Assembly (NCBI GenBank): GCA_900772475.1
Contig: CAAHEI010000097.1
Coordinates: 1 to 12,962 of the forward strand
Length of the DNA: 12,962 nt
Reading direction: 5' to 3'
Source: Clostridia bacterium
GTDB lineage: Bacteria; Bacillota; Clostridia; TANB77; CAG-465
The translations under genes and the position numbers were made by a program. The notes below the pieces were generated by a model. It was not told the origin of the DNA and ran no database searches. It saw only the letters and a list, made by a program, of their open reading frames with translations. This document shows, one piece after another, positions 4,879 through 12,841 of the stretch. Position 1 is the stretch's first letter. Every line of letters begins with the position of its first letter.

Positions 4879-7221
4879 ATGAAAAAAATAAACCTTATAA
4901 ATACGATAATTGATTATATATTGATAATTTTGCTTGTAATTTTATCTCTATTTAAAGGAGGTTTTTATAAATCAGATATACTGTTAGTGAGTATTATTGT
5001 ATCAATAATTGCATTAATAAAAATAATTTTTTTAATTTGTGAAAATATAAAAAATAAAAGTTATAGTATTGATGTAATTTCAGTATTACTTTTGTTACTT
5101 TCATTTAGTTATTTAGTACCAATTATTTTTAATAATTATTCTGATTTAAATGATAGTATATATGAGTCTATAAGATATTTTGGATTGTATTTTGTATACA
5201 CAATAGTAAAAAATTCAGATAATAAAAAAAAATATATATATGCAATAATTGCAATTACACTTTTGCAGTGTGTATTAAGTGTAGATGCTGTAGGCAACAG
5301 ATACTTAGAAGTTTTTTTAACTAATATTGATTCGGGATACTTAGACAGAGATTATACAAGAATGTCGGGAACACTTCAATATGCAAATGTACTTGCAATT
5401 TTATGTTTGATATCTGCTATTTTTACTAATCATTTTGTACAAAAAGAAAAAAATATAGTTATAAATTCTTTATTGTATGTAATTATGTTTATACTTTTAT
5501 CAACAATTATTCTCACAGGATGTAGAGCAGTAATTTTAATTTGTATAATTTTGACTATAATATATTTTATAATAAACAGAAAAAAACTAGTAAACAACAT
5601 TTTAATGTATTTACCTCTAGTGGTTATAATTGGTATATACACTAGTTTAATGTACAAAAATATGCTTAGTACTAATGTGTATATTATATTTTCTATATGT
5701 ATATTTCTTACAATATTTTATAGACTTATATTTTTAAAAATATATAGTTTGTATATAAATAAGTACAAAAATATACTAAAAGGAAAAATAAAAATAAGAA
5801 AAGAATATAAATTAACGCTTTGTTTTTTCTTGTTAATATTAATTGTTGTATATTGTATAATAGCAATCACATGTACAAAACCTTTAATTATTACAGATAC
5901 AGATAAAATTAATTCAAAGTGTTTAATTTTAAATAGTATTAATGAAAATTATAATATATTAATATTTAATATAAGTGGAAATAGTGATGTAAGATATAGT
6001 ATAAAGCTAAATAGTGTTGATAAAGAAAGTAAAGAAAAAGAGATAAAGACATTCAATTATTATGATAATGTTAGTGGTAAATTTAAATATGAATTTAATC
6101 TAAATAAAAATATAAAATACTTAAAAATGTATATTAAGTGCGATAAAGGAGAAATAACTTTAAATAATTTATATTTAAATGATAAGAAACAAAAATTAGA
6201 TTATTTATTTATTCCAAATGAAATTATAAATAGATTTAATGATTTATTCACGGGATCAACAAGTACATCGGATAGAATTACATATTATATTGATGCATTA
6301 AAAATAACAACAAAAAACTTAAAAAACTTTGTTATAGGTACAGGAGGGGAAGGATTTAATAATATATATGATCAGATAAAAACTAAGGAATATAGTTCAA
6401 CTGAAGTACATAGTTCATTTCTGCAGATTTTTGTTGAAACAGGTGTTATTGGTTTTAGTATAGTAATATTGGTTTTAGTATATGGAGTAATAAATTCCAA
6501 GAATAATTACATAAAGGTTGCATATATAATTTTTGCTTTGCATTCATTTGTAGATCTTAATTTTTCATATATGTTTGTAATATATGTTTTTGGAATTTTA
6601 CTTGCAAGTTTAGAAATTAAGAATAATAAGGGTAATAAAAATCTGTATAACTGTAAATATATATTTTGTATAACATATATGTTAGGTGTTATATTTACTA
6701 TTTTTACTGCTATAATATCCTTTAGAGCATGGTGTGCTTTATATATGAGTATACCGAAGTATGAAGAAGAAAGTTTAAATTTAGCTCTTCAAGCAAATGT
6801 TGTTAGTAAAAATGAAAAAAGAGTCATGTTAGATCCATATGAATTTAATTATAGGAAAAGTATGGCTAAAGAGTATTTTACATATTTGGATTTGCTTTGT
6901 AATGAGAGTACTAATGATCATGAAAAAAAGAATATATTAGATGAAGAAATAGAAAATATAATAGATAATATTTTTTTAAATGCAAAAGATATTTTAAATA
7001 ACAACAAATATAATAAATCACAAATTACGTATGCATGTGAATCATATTTAGATACTATTTACTATATACGTAAAGTTTATACTAATGACTATAATATGAA
7101 TAAAAAATGTGATGAAAATTTAAAAATTATGTTAGAAAAGTTAAATAAAGTTAAGATGAATAAAAATGAAGATGTGTTATTTCAAAATATAGAGAGTATG
7201 TTAAAAAGTACAAAGTGGTAA
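4879..7221 (+). CDS. O-antigen ligase / Wzy-type polymerase-like membrane protein
   Basis: A 780-residue multispanning protein. Hydrophobic helices fill residues 10-335 (about nine to ten). A soluble stretch at about 337-455, rich in polar and beta-forming residues, probably faces outside. The family region follows: SDRITYYIDALKI (464-476), VIGTGGEGFNNIY (485-497) and EVHSSFLQIFVETGVIGF (509-526), matching the R...GxG...H...LQ...ETG pattern of the Wzy_C/O-antigen-ligase family. RMSGTLQYANVLA (161-173) and LTGCRAV (212-218) are further family marks. After about four more helices, residues 625-780 form a hydrophilic, helical, TPR-like tail. Such proteins join or polymerise undecaprenol-linked glycans at the outer face of the membrane; in a Gram-positive cell the product would be a capsule, teichoic-like or glycoprotein glycan. 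Ribosome binding site AGGTGAG lies before ATG 4879. No other glycan gene is beside it, so the substrate is unknown. Confidence 0.8.
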   Translation: MKKINLINTIIDYILIILLVILSLFKGGFYKSDILLVSIIVSIIALIKIIFLICENIKNKSYSIDVISVLLLLLSFSYLVPIIFNNYSDLNDSIYESIRYFGLYFVYTIVKNSDNKKKYIYAIIAITLLQCVLSVDAVGNRYLEVFLTNIDSGYLDRDYTRMSGTLQYANVLAILCLISAIFTNHFVQKEKNIVINSLLYVIMFILLSTIILTGCRAVILICIILTIIYFIINRKKLVNNILMYLPLVVIIGIYTSLMYKNMLSTNVYIIFSICIFLTIFYRLIFLKIYSLYINKYKNILKGKIKIRKEYKLTLCFFLLILIVVYCIIAITCTKPLIITDTDKINSKCLILNSINENYNILIFNISGNSDVRYSIKLNSVDKESKEKEIKTFNYYDNVSGKFKYEFNLNKNIKYLKMYIKCDKGEITLNNLYLNDKKQKLDYLFIPNEIINRFNDLFTGSTSTSDRITYYIDALKITTKNLKNFVIGTGGEGFNNIYDQIKTKEYSSTEVHSSFLQIFVETGVIGFSIVILVLVYGVINSKNNYIKVAYIIFALHSFVDLNFSYMFVIYVFGILLASLEIKNNKGNKNLYNCKYIFCITYMLGVIFTIFTAIISFRAWCALYMSIPKYEEESLNLALQANVVSKNEKRVMLDPYEFNYRKSMAKEYFTYLDLLCNESTNDHEKKNILDEEIENIIDNIFLNAKDILNNNKYNKSQITYACESYLDTIYYIRKVYTNDYNMNKKCDENLKIMLEKLNKVKMNKNEDVLFQNIESMLKSTKW

Positions 7222-7256
7222 ATTAAAAATGTTAATAAAAAAACACTTGTTAATAC

Positions 7257-7285
7257 TTGTCTTTTATAACCTTTTATGTTATAAT
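7257..7285 (+). promoter_or_regulatory. Promoter of the secG-rnr operon
   Basis: TTGTCT (7257-7262), 17 bases, TATAAT (7280-7285), 36 bases before the secG start. No clear terminator is seen between the Wzy-like gene and this promoter, so some read-through is possible. Confidence 0.6.
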
Positions 7286-7321
7286 TGTTATATTAAAATC
7301 GAATTTAGGGGGAAATGCAAA

Positions 7322-7558
7322 ATGGGATGGATAGATTGGACGCTTTCAATAGCTACAGTAGTAGTTGGTATAATACTTACAATAGTAGTAATGATGCAAA
7401 ATAGTAAAGATTCTCAATCAGTATTAACTGGTGCGAATACTTTTTATGGTTCAAACAAGTCAAAAACTTTAGATGGTGTATTATCTAAATGGACTGTGGG
7501 TCTTGCAATATTATTTTGTGTATTATGTTTCTTAACTACTGTTGCAATAATTAAGTAA
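7322..7558 (+). CDS. secG: Preprotein translocase subunit SecG
   Basis: A 78-residue protein with two membrane helices (about 4-24 and 58-76) joined by a polar loop containing MMQNSKDSQSVLTGAN and FYGSNKSKTLDGVLSKWT, the typical SecG loop. SecG is the small accessory subunit of the SecYEG channel and helps SecA-driven export. The start at 7322 is chosen because AGGGGG (7307-7312) sits 9 bases before it and the protein then begins MGWIDW; the frame is open further up to 7229, but that stretch has no ribosome binding site and would add 31 residues alien to SecG. The rnr start follows after 10 bases, its ribosome binding site overlapping the secG stop. secG next to rnr is the standard clostridial/bacillar order. 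Confidence 0.93.
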   Translation: MGWIDWTLSIATVVVGIILTIVVMMQNSKDSQSVLTGANTFYGSNKSKTLDGVLSKWTVGLAILFCVLCFLTTVAIIK

Positions 7559-7568
7559 AGGAAAAGTT

Positions 7569-9719
7569 ATGAATAGTATTGATGTGATTAATAAAAATAG
7601 TAAAGATTATTTAAGGAGAAAGGAAGCATTGACTTCCTTTTTTTCAAATAAAGAGTATAAATTGATGACAAAAAAACAAATAATAAACTTTTTTAATGTT
7701 CCTAAAAATGACATAGATATATTAGATGAAATTTTTTACGAATTAGAATGTGAGGGTATTGTTTATATAGATGATAGTAAACGATATGTACCATTAAACA
7801 GAACATCTGTCATAAAATGTATATATGAGGTCAAGTCTGAAAGATTTGGCTTTGGAATAGTAGATGGTTCGGATGATATATATATATCATCAAATAATTC
7901 TTTAGGTGCTATGAATAATGATGAAATTTTAGTAGAACAAATTATTGATTCTTCTCATAAAAAAGAGGGAAAGGTTATTAAAATACTAAAAAGAAATACA
8001 AATACGGTGATAGGTAGATATATAAGAAATAACAATTTTGGCTTTGTTGAACCTATTGATAAAAAAATACCTGATATATATATACCTAAAAAGGAATCTA
8101 TTGGACGTGTTAATGGGCAAATTGTTGAAGTGAAAATTAATAAATATGCAACCAGTTCTAGTAAAGCAGAAGGAAAAATTTTAAGAATGATTGCTAGTGG
8201 AAAAAATGAAAACTCAGAAGTAAAAGCATTAAATGCAACTTATGGTCTAGAGCAAATGAAAGAGTTTTCTTCAAATATTAAAGAGGAATTAAGGAAAATT
8301 CCATCTAAAGTTTTAGATAATGAAATAAAAAATAGGATCGATAGAACAGCTGAAAAGGTATATACAATTGATTCAAGTGATGCAATGGATCTTGATGATG
8401 CTGTTCAGGTAAAAAAGAAAAACAATGGATATCTTTTATCTGTGTATATAGCAGATGTTTCTCATTATGTAAAAGATGGAACTTTTTTAAACAAAGAAGC
8501 AATTTATAGAGGGACAAGCATATATGTTCCAGGTACTGTTATTCCTATGCTACCAAAAAAACTTTCAAATGGAATTTGTAGTTTAAATCAAGGAGTAAGA
8601 AGACTAACTCTTGCAATTGATATTTTATTTGACAAAGATGGTAATGTTATAGAAAGCAATGTTTTTAAGTCAGTTATACGTGTTACCAAAAAAATGTCAT
8701 ATGATAAGGTATATAAAGTTATATGTGGTGAAGATGAAGATGTATTAAAAGAATACAGAGACTATATAGATGATATTATGCTTATGAAGGAACTTGCTGT
8801 TATTTTAAATAAAAAAAGAAAACAAAGTGGAAGTATAGATTTTGATATACCTGAGACAAAAGTTGTGTTAGATGAAAATAAAAAAGTTGTTGATATAAAA
8901 CCATATGAGATTACAATTGCAAATAAAATAATAGAGGAATTTATGCTTGCTGCAAATATGCAAATTGCTGAGAAATTTTATTTTCTAGATATTCCATTTA
9001 TTTATCGTATTCATGAAAAGCCAGATGAAGAAAAATTAAGAGAGTTAAATGAGATACTAAGTTCATATAAACTTAAATTAAAAGGAATAAAAAATATACA
9101 TCCAAAGACTTTATCTACTTTAATTGATAATATTGAAGATGAGGAAGAAAAAAGAATTATTTCAAGTTATATGTTAAGGACATTAAAGATTGCAAAATAT
9201 TCTGAAGAATGTTTAGGACATTTTGGGCTTGCTGCAAAATATTATTGTCACTTTACTTCACCTATTAGAAGATATCCGGATTTGTTTATTCATAGAGTAA
9301 TATCTGATTATATTGAAAGTGGATATGTTTTAAGTGATAAAAAGATAGCTAAATATGCTACTCAAGCTATAGAGTATTCAAAAACATCTAGTGAAACTGA
9401 AAAAAATGCAACTTTAATAGAAAGAGATTTTGATGATTTATATAAATGTATATATATGAGTAAATTTGTTGGTGATGAATTTGAAGCTGTAATTTCAAAT
9501 GTTACATCTTTTGGGATATTCGTAAGACTTGAAAATACAGTTGAGGGTTTAATTTCATTTGACAATATTAATGATTTGGATTATTATATATATGATGATA
9601 AAAAACATAGACTTATTGGAAAAGAAACAGGAAAAACTTTTAAAATAGGCGATAAATTAAAAGTTAAACTTATAAGGTCAGACATAAAATTAAAAGAAAT
9701 TGATTTTATGATTGTTTAG
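7569..9719 (+). CDS. rnr: Ribonuclease R (3'-5' exoribonuclease)
   Basis: A 716-residue RNase II/R family enzyme that degrades structured RNA from the 3' end and takes part in rRNA, tmRNA-tagged mRNA and tRNA quality control. Domain order: N-terminal winged helix (about 15-80); two cold-shock domains (about 85-145, with RFGFGIVDG, and 148-210, with NNNFGFVEP); the catalytic RNB domain (about 255-580); and an S1 RNA-binding domain (about 635-716, from DEFEAVISNVTSFGIFV). The Mg-binding motif TIDSSDAMDLDDAV (266-279) keeps the aspartates corresponding to the four in RNase II (D268, D274, D276, D277), and HFTSPIRRYPDL (561-572) is the RNB signature. The lysine-rich tail seen in some RNase R proteins is absent. 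The start is set by AAAGGAAA ending 8 bases before ATG. smpB, often next to rnr in Firmicutes, is not here. Confidence 0.96.
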   Translation: MNSIDVINKNSKDYLRRKEALTSFFSNKEYKLMTKKQIINFFNVPKNDIDILDEIFYELECEGIVYIDDSKRYVPLNRTSVIKCIYEVKSERFGFGIVDGSDDIYISSNNSLGAMNNDEILVEQIIDSSHKKEGKVIKILKRNTNTVIGRYIRNNNFGFVEPIDKKIPDIYIPKKESIGRVNGQIVEVKINKYATSSSKAEGKILRMIASGKNENSEVKALNATYGLEQMKEFSSNIKEELRKIPSKVLDNEIKNRIDRTAEKVYTIDSSDAMDLDDAVQVKKKNNGYLLSVYIADVSHYVKDGTFLNKEAIYRGTSIYVPGTVIPMLPKKLSNGICSLNQGVRRLTLAIDILFDKDGNVIESNVFKSVIRVTKKMSYDKVYKVICGEDEDVLKEYRDYIDDIMLMKELAVILNKKRKQSGSIDFDIPETKVVLDENKKVVDIKPYEITIANKIIEEFMLAANMQIAEKFYFLDIPFIYRIHEKPDEEKLRELNEILSSYKLKLKGIKNIHPKTLSTLIDNIEDEEEKRIISSYMLRTLKIAKYSEECLGHFGLAAKYYCHFTSPIRRYPDLFIHRVISDYIESGYVLSDKKIAKYATQAIEYSKTSSETEKNATLIERDFDDLYKCIYMSKFVGDEFEAVISNVTSFGIFVRLENTVEGLISFDNINDLDYYIYDDKKHRLIGKETGKTFKIGDKLKVKLIRSDIKLKEIDFMIV

Positions 9720-9736
9720 TTTAAGGAGAGTGTAAT

Positions 9737-10543
9737 ATGCAAAATAGCCCAAAAAGAAGAAATGTATTAAAAAATTCTGGTAATGTAAAAGGTAAAGATA
9801 GTAAAAGTAAATTAAATAAAAAAGATGAAAATGCTAATGTTTCTGATAATAATAGTAGTAAATTTGATATAAAAAATATTATGAGAGGATATTTTAAATT
9901 TTATAAAGAAAAACTTATGAGAAAACACATAATTGTATATATAATATGTCTTGTTGTTTTTTTCGTTATGATAGCCACTTTAATATCAAAAATAAATTCT
10001 ACTCCTAATATTGCAGAACTTGCACAAAAAGCAAAAGAAGCAAGTGAAGCATCTAATGGCGTTTTTTCATTAATAATTAAAAAGAAAATACCTTTAATTT
10101 TCATGATTATACTTGCAGGGATTGCACCATATTTCTTTATACCTGTTATTGGTATAGCATCATCATATAGCTTAGCTTGTGATATTGTTACTAATTTTAA
10201 TGTTTTAACAGGGAAAGCAAGTGTAATTCCTATGTGTATAGGTGCTATAATTCAGTTGATAGCAGTAGGTCTTTCTGTAGCAACGGGAATTCAGTATTGT
10301 CTTCTTAGTACAAGAAGATGGAAATATTCAAGAAATCAGGATTATTCTATGCTTGATTTTAAAAGAACTTTTTATGAAGCTACGAATAATAAGAAGAAAT
10401 TAAAAGAGACAGCTAAGAAAAAAGAAAAAAAAGTAGCAAAAAATGAAAAAAACAACGTAACTGTACCTTATGGATATTTTATTATTTCATTTTTGATTAG
10501 TGTAGTCATTATAGCTATAGGAACGATTATTTCTAGAGTTTAG
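9737..10543 (+). CDS. Unknown four-helix membrane protein
   Basis: 268 residues, family not recognised. The first 60 residues are polar and rich in K, N and S, with no signal peptide, so the N-terminus is probably cytoplasmic. Predicted helices lie at about 64-84, 117-145 (long, with GIAPYFFIPVIGIASS), 160-186 and 247-266. Between helices 3 and 4 is a very basic stretch (about 193-240, with KKKLKETAKKKEKKVAK) that should face the cytoplasm and could touch nucleic acid or lipid head groups. The ribosome binding site AAGGAG (9723-9728) supports this start. It is 17 bases behind rnr and 8 before trmB, so it is co-transcribed with secG, rnr and trmB. A distant resemblance to SpoIIM-like integral membrane proteins crossed my mind but has no motif support. 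Confidence 0.8.
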   Translation: MQNSPKRRNVLKNSGNVKGKDSKSKLNKKDENANVSDNNSSKFDIKNIMRGYFKFYKEKLMRKHIIVYIICLVVFFVMIATLISKINSTPNIAELAQKAKEASEASNGVFSLIIKKKIPLIFMIILAGIAPYFFIPVIGIASSYSLACDIVTNFNVLTGKASVIPMCIGAIIQLIAVGLSVATGIQYCLLSTRRWKYSRNQDYSMLDFKRTFYEATNNKKKLKETAKKKEKKVAKNEKNNVTVPYGYFIISFLISVVIIAIGTIISRV

Positions 10544-10551
10544 GAGGAAAA

Positions 10552-11184
10552 ATGAGGACAAGATATAACCCACAGGCAAACGATATAATAGAAAATTTTG
10601 ATAGATTTATTAAAGATAGAGAAGAATTACAAGGTATACTTAATACAGATAAAAAGATTTGCATTGAGATTGGTATGGGAAAAGGTGATTTTATTTCTAA
10701 TATAGCAAAATTAAATCCAGATAATGTATATATTGGAATCGAATTGTCTCCACAAGTACTTGCTCTTGCAATTAAGAAATTAAATAGGTTTGAAGAAGAA
10801 AATGGTATATCTTTAAAAAATTTATACTTTATGTCTTTTGATGCTTTAAAATTACTTGATTATTTTAATGAAAATCAGGTTGATGTACTATATTTAAATT
10901 TTAGTGATCCATGGCCTAAAAAGAGACATACTAAAAGACGTCTTACTTACAAAGACTTTTTAGAAAATTACAAAAAAGTTTTAAAGAAAGATGGAATTAT
11001 TGAGTTTAAAACTGATAATAGGGGACTTTTTGAATATAGTTTAGTAAGTATGCAAAATTTTGGTATGGAATTTATTGAGGTTTATTTAGATTTGCATAAG
11101 ACAGAGGTTTTTAATGTAGAAACTGAATATGAAAAGAAGTTTTCGCCTTTTGGACCTATTTATAAATTAGTTGCAAAATTTTAG
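10552..11184 (+). CDS. trmB: tRNA (guanine-N7)-methyltransferase TrmB
   Basis: 210 residues, the usual size of TrmB, which uses S-adenosylmethionine to make m7G46 in the variable loop of tRNAs. The cofactor loop is CIEIGMGKGDFI (37-48), followed by the acidic YIGIELS (60-66). The family hallmark NFSDPWPKKRHTKRRLT (116-132) is intact, including the catalytic aspartate in SDPWPK. The C-terminal TEYEKKFSPFGPIY (191-204) is the conserved tRNA-binding/closing motif. AGGAGG overlaps the stop codon of the preceding gene, indicating translational coupling. A tRNA-modifying enzyme directly ahead of the tRNA-His/Gln genes fits loosely, but those have their own promoter. Confidence 0.96.
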   Translation: MRTRYNPQANDIIENFDRFIKDREELQGILNTDKKICIEIGMGKGDFISNIAKLNPDNVYIGIELSPQVLALAIKKLNRFEEENGISLKNLYFMSFDALKLLDYFNENQVDVLYLNFSDPWPKKRHTKRRLTYKDFLENYKKVLKKDGIIEFKTDNRGLFEYSLVSMQNFGMEFIEVYLDLHKTEVFNVETEYEKKFSPFGPIYKLVAKF

Positions 11185-11267
11185 ATAATTAGTATATATT
11201 AATTTTACTAGAGTATAATATTTATATGATAAAAGAGAACAAATTTTAATAAAATTAGTATAAAATA

Positions 11268-11296
11268 TTGACAAAATAAAAGAAATAATGTAAAAT
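11268..11296 (+). promoter_or_regulatory. Promoter of the tRNA-His/tRNA-Gln unit
   Basis: Consensus TTGACA (11268-11273), 17 bases, TAAAAT (11291-11296), 16 bases before tRNA-His. It is the strongest -35 in the window, as expected for a stable-RNA promoter. Confidence 0.75.
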
Positions 11297-11312
11297 TAAA
11301 AGTACTGTGAGC

Positions 11313-11390
11313 GGTGGATATAGCGCAGTTGGTTAGAGCGCCAGTTTGTGGCACTGGAGGTCATGGGTTCGAATCCCATTTTCCACCCCA
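11313..11390 (+). tRNA. tRNA-His (anticodon GTG)
   Basis: Cloverleaf with the extra 5' G of tRNA-His paired to C before CCA. The acceptor is G+GTGGATA against TTTCCAC+C, with one T-T mismatch. The anticodon stem is CCAGT/ACTGG with loop TTGTGGC; the T-arm is GGGTTCGAATCCC; CCA is encoded at 11388-11390. It shares a promoter with tRNA-Gln 20 bases downstream. Confidence 0.95.
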
Positions 11391-11410
11391 TATGTATTAA
11401 GTTTATATAT

Positions 11411-11485
11411 TGGGCTGTAGCCAAGCGGTAAGGCAGTAGACTTTGACTCTACCATGCGCAGGTTCGAATCCTGCCAGCCCAGCCA
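11411..11485 (+). tRNA. tRNA-Gln (anticodon TTG)
   Basis: The acceptor is TGGGCTG/CAGCCCA with discriminator G and encoded CCA (11483-11485). The anticodon stem is GTAGA/TCTAC with loop CTTTGAC. The D-arm GCCAAGCGGTAAGGC and the U1-A72 pair are typical of bacterial tRNA-Gln. The trailer cassette at 11493 follows. Confidence 0.96.
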
Positions 11486-11492
11486 ATAACGA

Positions 11493-11545
11493 ATCTGTTC
11501 GAACTACAGATACCAAAATCAATCAGTAAAATGGTTGATTTTTTT
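11493..11545 (+). terminator. tRNA trailer cassette, copy 2 (hairpin plus terminator)
   Basis: It starts with the same 11-mer ATCTGTTCGAA (11493-11503); ATCTGT pairs with ACAGAT (11506-11511) around a seven-base loop. The terminator stem AATCAATC (11517-11524) with GGTTGATT (11533-11540) runs into T to 11545. Layout matches copies 1 and 3, but the terminator stem is a different sequence. Confidence 0.75.
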
Positions 11546-11682
11546 GTTTGCGAAAATTAGATACTACTGATAGTGTAGAAGAACTACGATTTACTCCAAA
11601 AGATATTTTATTAAAAAGAGATATTGATTTTATTAATAAGATAAAACTAGTCAAATATAATTCAATAAAATTAATCAAAATA

Positions 11683-11869
11683 TTGAAAAAAACAATAAAG
11701 AATGGTATAATATTTATGTTAATTACTTTATAATCCTGTTTTTGCAGGTTGATATATAGACATTTATTATAAAATTATTATTTTAAGGAGGTAAAAAAGA
11801 TAACATCTATAAATAGACAAGCACAAATAAAAAAATTACACATTTATTATTGAAGGAGGATAAATCAAA
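11683..11869 (+). promoter_or_regulatory. Promoter and long leader of the downstream membrane-protein gene
   Basis: TTGAAA (11683-11688), 17 bases, TATAAT (11706-11711), then a leader of about 150 bases. The leader holds a hairpin, AATCCTG/CAGGTT around 11732-11752, and two ribosome binding sites, AAGGAGG at 11785-11791 and again at 11853-11859. Each is preceded by ACATTTATTAT, so the leader looks partly duplicated. Only the second site has an ATG. After the first, a 17-codon frame begins with ATA (11800) and ends TGA at 11851-11853, right at the second site. The stretch 11546-11682 holds nothing I can support. Confidence 0.55.
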
Positions 11870-12496
11870 ATGAAAAAATTTTTTCTTAATATTTATCGGT
11901 GTATTGTAGGACCTGAAAGTGGTTTTACAGGAGAGGGAAATGAACAATGGTATTATTTTTTATCTCTTGTAATTAACTTAACGCTTATTTGGTGGCAAAA
12001 ACCAGAAATAGGCTTGTTATTTACTATACTTGCAGTAATTCATTATGTAACAGTAGTTTATTATGGGATATCTGGTTTATATGATGTGTATGATGATGGT
12101 TGCACAACAAAACAAGCATATGTTTATTTAGGCATTCATTTGCTTTTATTGGTAATTGCAATGATTACAAGCTTTAAATGGGCTATTATTACTACAATAA
12201 TTACTATAATAGCATTTTTCTTGGCTCCAGATTGTACAGGAAATAATATTTTTCTGCGCAAGAAATCATATAGCATTCTTACTTTGCTATTTAATACAAT
12301 GATTTTCGCTGCATTTGTTATAATTGTTTTTCTTCTTCCTATAAAATTATGGACTAAACTTTTAATGATTATTGGAGCATTAGTTATTCATCCTGTAATT
12401 GATTATTTAGAAGGAGAATGCATTATTATTTCTGATGTGACATATGGGATTTTTGAAATAATAAGATCCTCTGTAAAAAAACAAAAAAAGAGGTAA
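11870..12496 (+). CDS. Unknown multi-helix membrane protein
   Basis: 208 residues, family not recognised. Hydrophobic segments near 27-41, 47-66, 84-100, 104-119, 135-156 and 161-178 suggest five or six membrane helices. Short aromatic/acidic turns such as GFTGEGNEQWYY and YDVYDDGCTT lie between them, and the C-terminus is basic (SSVKKQKKR), probably cytoplasmic. There is no signal peptide beyond the short N-terminus MKKFFLNIYRC. The ribosome binding site AAGGAGG (11853-11859) sets the start; promoter and leader are listed separately. It appears monocistronic, with no gene following. Its codon use is native. Confidence 0.8.
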   Translation: MKKFFLNIYRCIVGPESGFTGEGNEQWYYFLSLVINLTLIWWQKPEIGLLFTILAVIHYVTVVYYGISGLYDVYDDGCTTKQAYVYLGIHLLLLVIAMITSFKWAIITTIITIIAFFLAPDCTGNNIFLRKKSYSILTLLFNTMIFAAFVIIVFLLPIKLWTKLLMIIGALVIHPVIDYLEGECIIISDVTYGIFEIIRSSVKKQKKR

Positions 12497-12531
12497 ACTC
12501 TTTAAATGTCTGTTTTGTTGTTATCTTTCTT

Positions 12532-12560
12532 ATAGGTAGAGAATTAAATTCTCTACCTAT
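12532..12560. terminator. Perfect 13-bp hairpin behind the membrane-protein gene
   Basis: ATAGGTAGAGAAT (12532-12544) pairs perfectly with ATTCTCTACCTAT (12548-12560), leaving a three-base loop. It begins 35 bases after the stop codon. There is no proper T-run on the plus strand, so it may serve as a transcript end, a processing site or a protein-binding palindrome. Confidence 0.45.
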
Positions 12561-12585
12561 TTGCATAATAAAATTTATAATTGTA

Positions 12586-12613
12586 TTGAAATAAAATTAA
12601 AAAATGATATAAT
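12586..12613 (+). promoter_or_regulatory. Promoter with no open reading frame downstream
   Basis: TTGAAA (12586-12591), 16 bases, TATAAT (12608-12613). The only downstream structures are the hairpins at 12618-12655 and the trailer cassette ending at 12754. Confidence 0.5.
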
Positions 12614-12617
12614 AAAA

Positions 12618-12754
12618 GAAATTGATTGATATTTGTATCAATTTTTACCAATTTCAATTTGTAAACAACTATAAAAACGGAACCATAACAAATCTGTTCG
12701 AATTTTTTTGAACAGTTATATGAATATTATTCTGAAAAAGGATGGTATTTTTTT
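12618..12754 (+). ncRNA. Candidate short non-coding RNA ending in trailer cassette copy 3
   Basis: Starting just behind the promoter, GAAATTG (12618-12624) pairs with CAATTTC (12649-12655). Directly stacked inside it, ATTGAT (12625-12630) pairs with ATCAAT (12637-12642). After ACC at 12681-12683 comes ATCTGTTCGAA (12692-12702), with CTGTTC (12694-12699) pairing GAACAG (12710-12715). A terminator follows: ATATTATTC (12724-12732) with GGATGGTAT (12740-12748), then T to 12754. The terminator is nearly the same as that behind tRNA-Arg. No tRNA can be folded between promoter and cassette. It is either a small RNA or a tRNA unit whose tRNA was deleted. Confidence 0.45.
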
Positions 12755-12841
12755 ATATAATAGGAAAGTCATATTGAAATTACCATGCCAAAATTTTTAT
12801 AGCATTTTTTAAAAAATATATAAGTTAACATACCATATAAT

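Noticed and set aside
11548..11733. A 61-codon frame starting with TTG behind the tRNA-Gln trailer
   Set aside because: No ribosome binding site; it starts in the terminator T-run and contains the whole TTGAAA-17-TATAAT promoter of the next gene.
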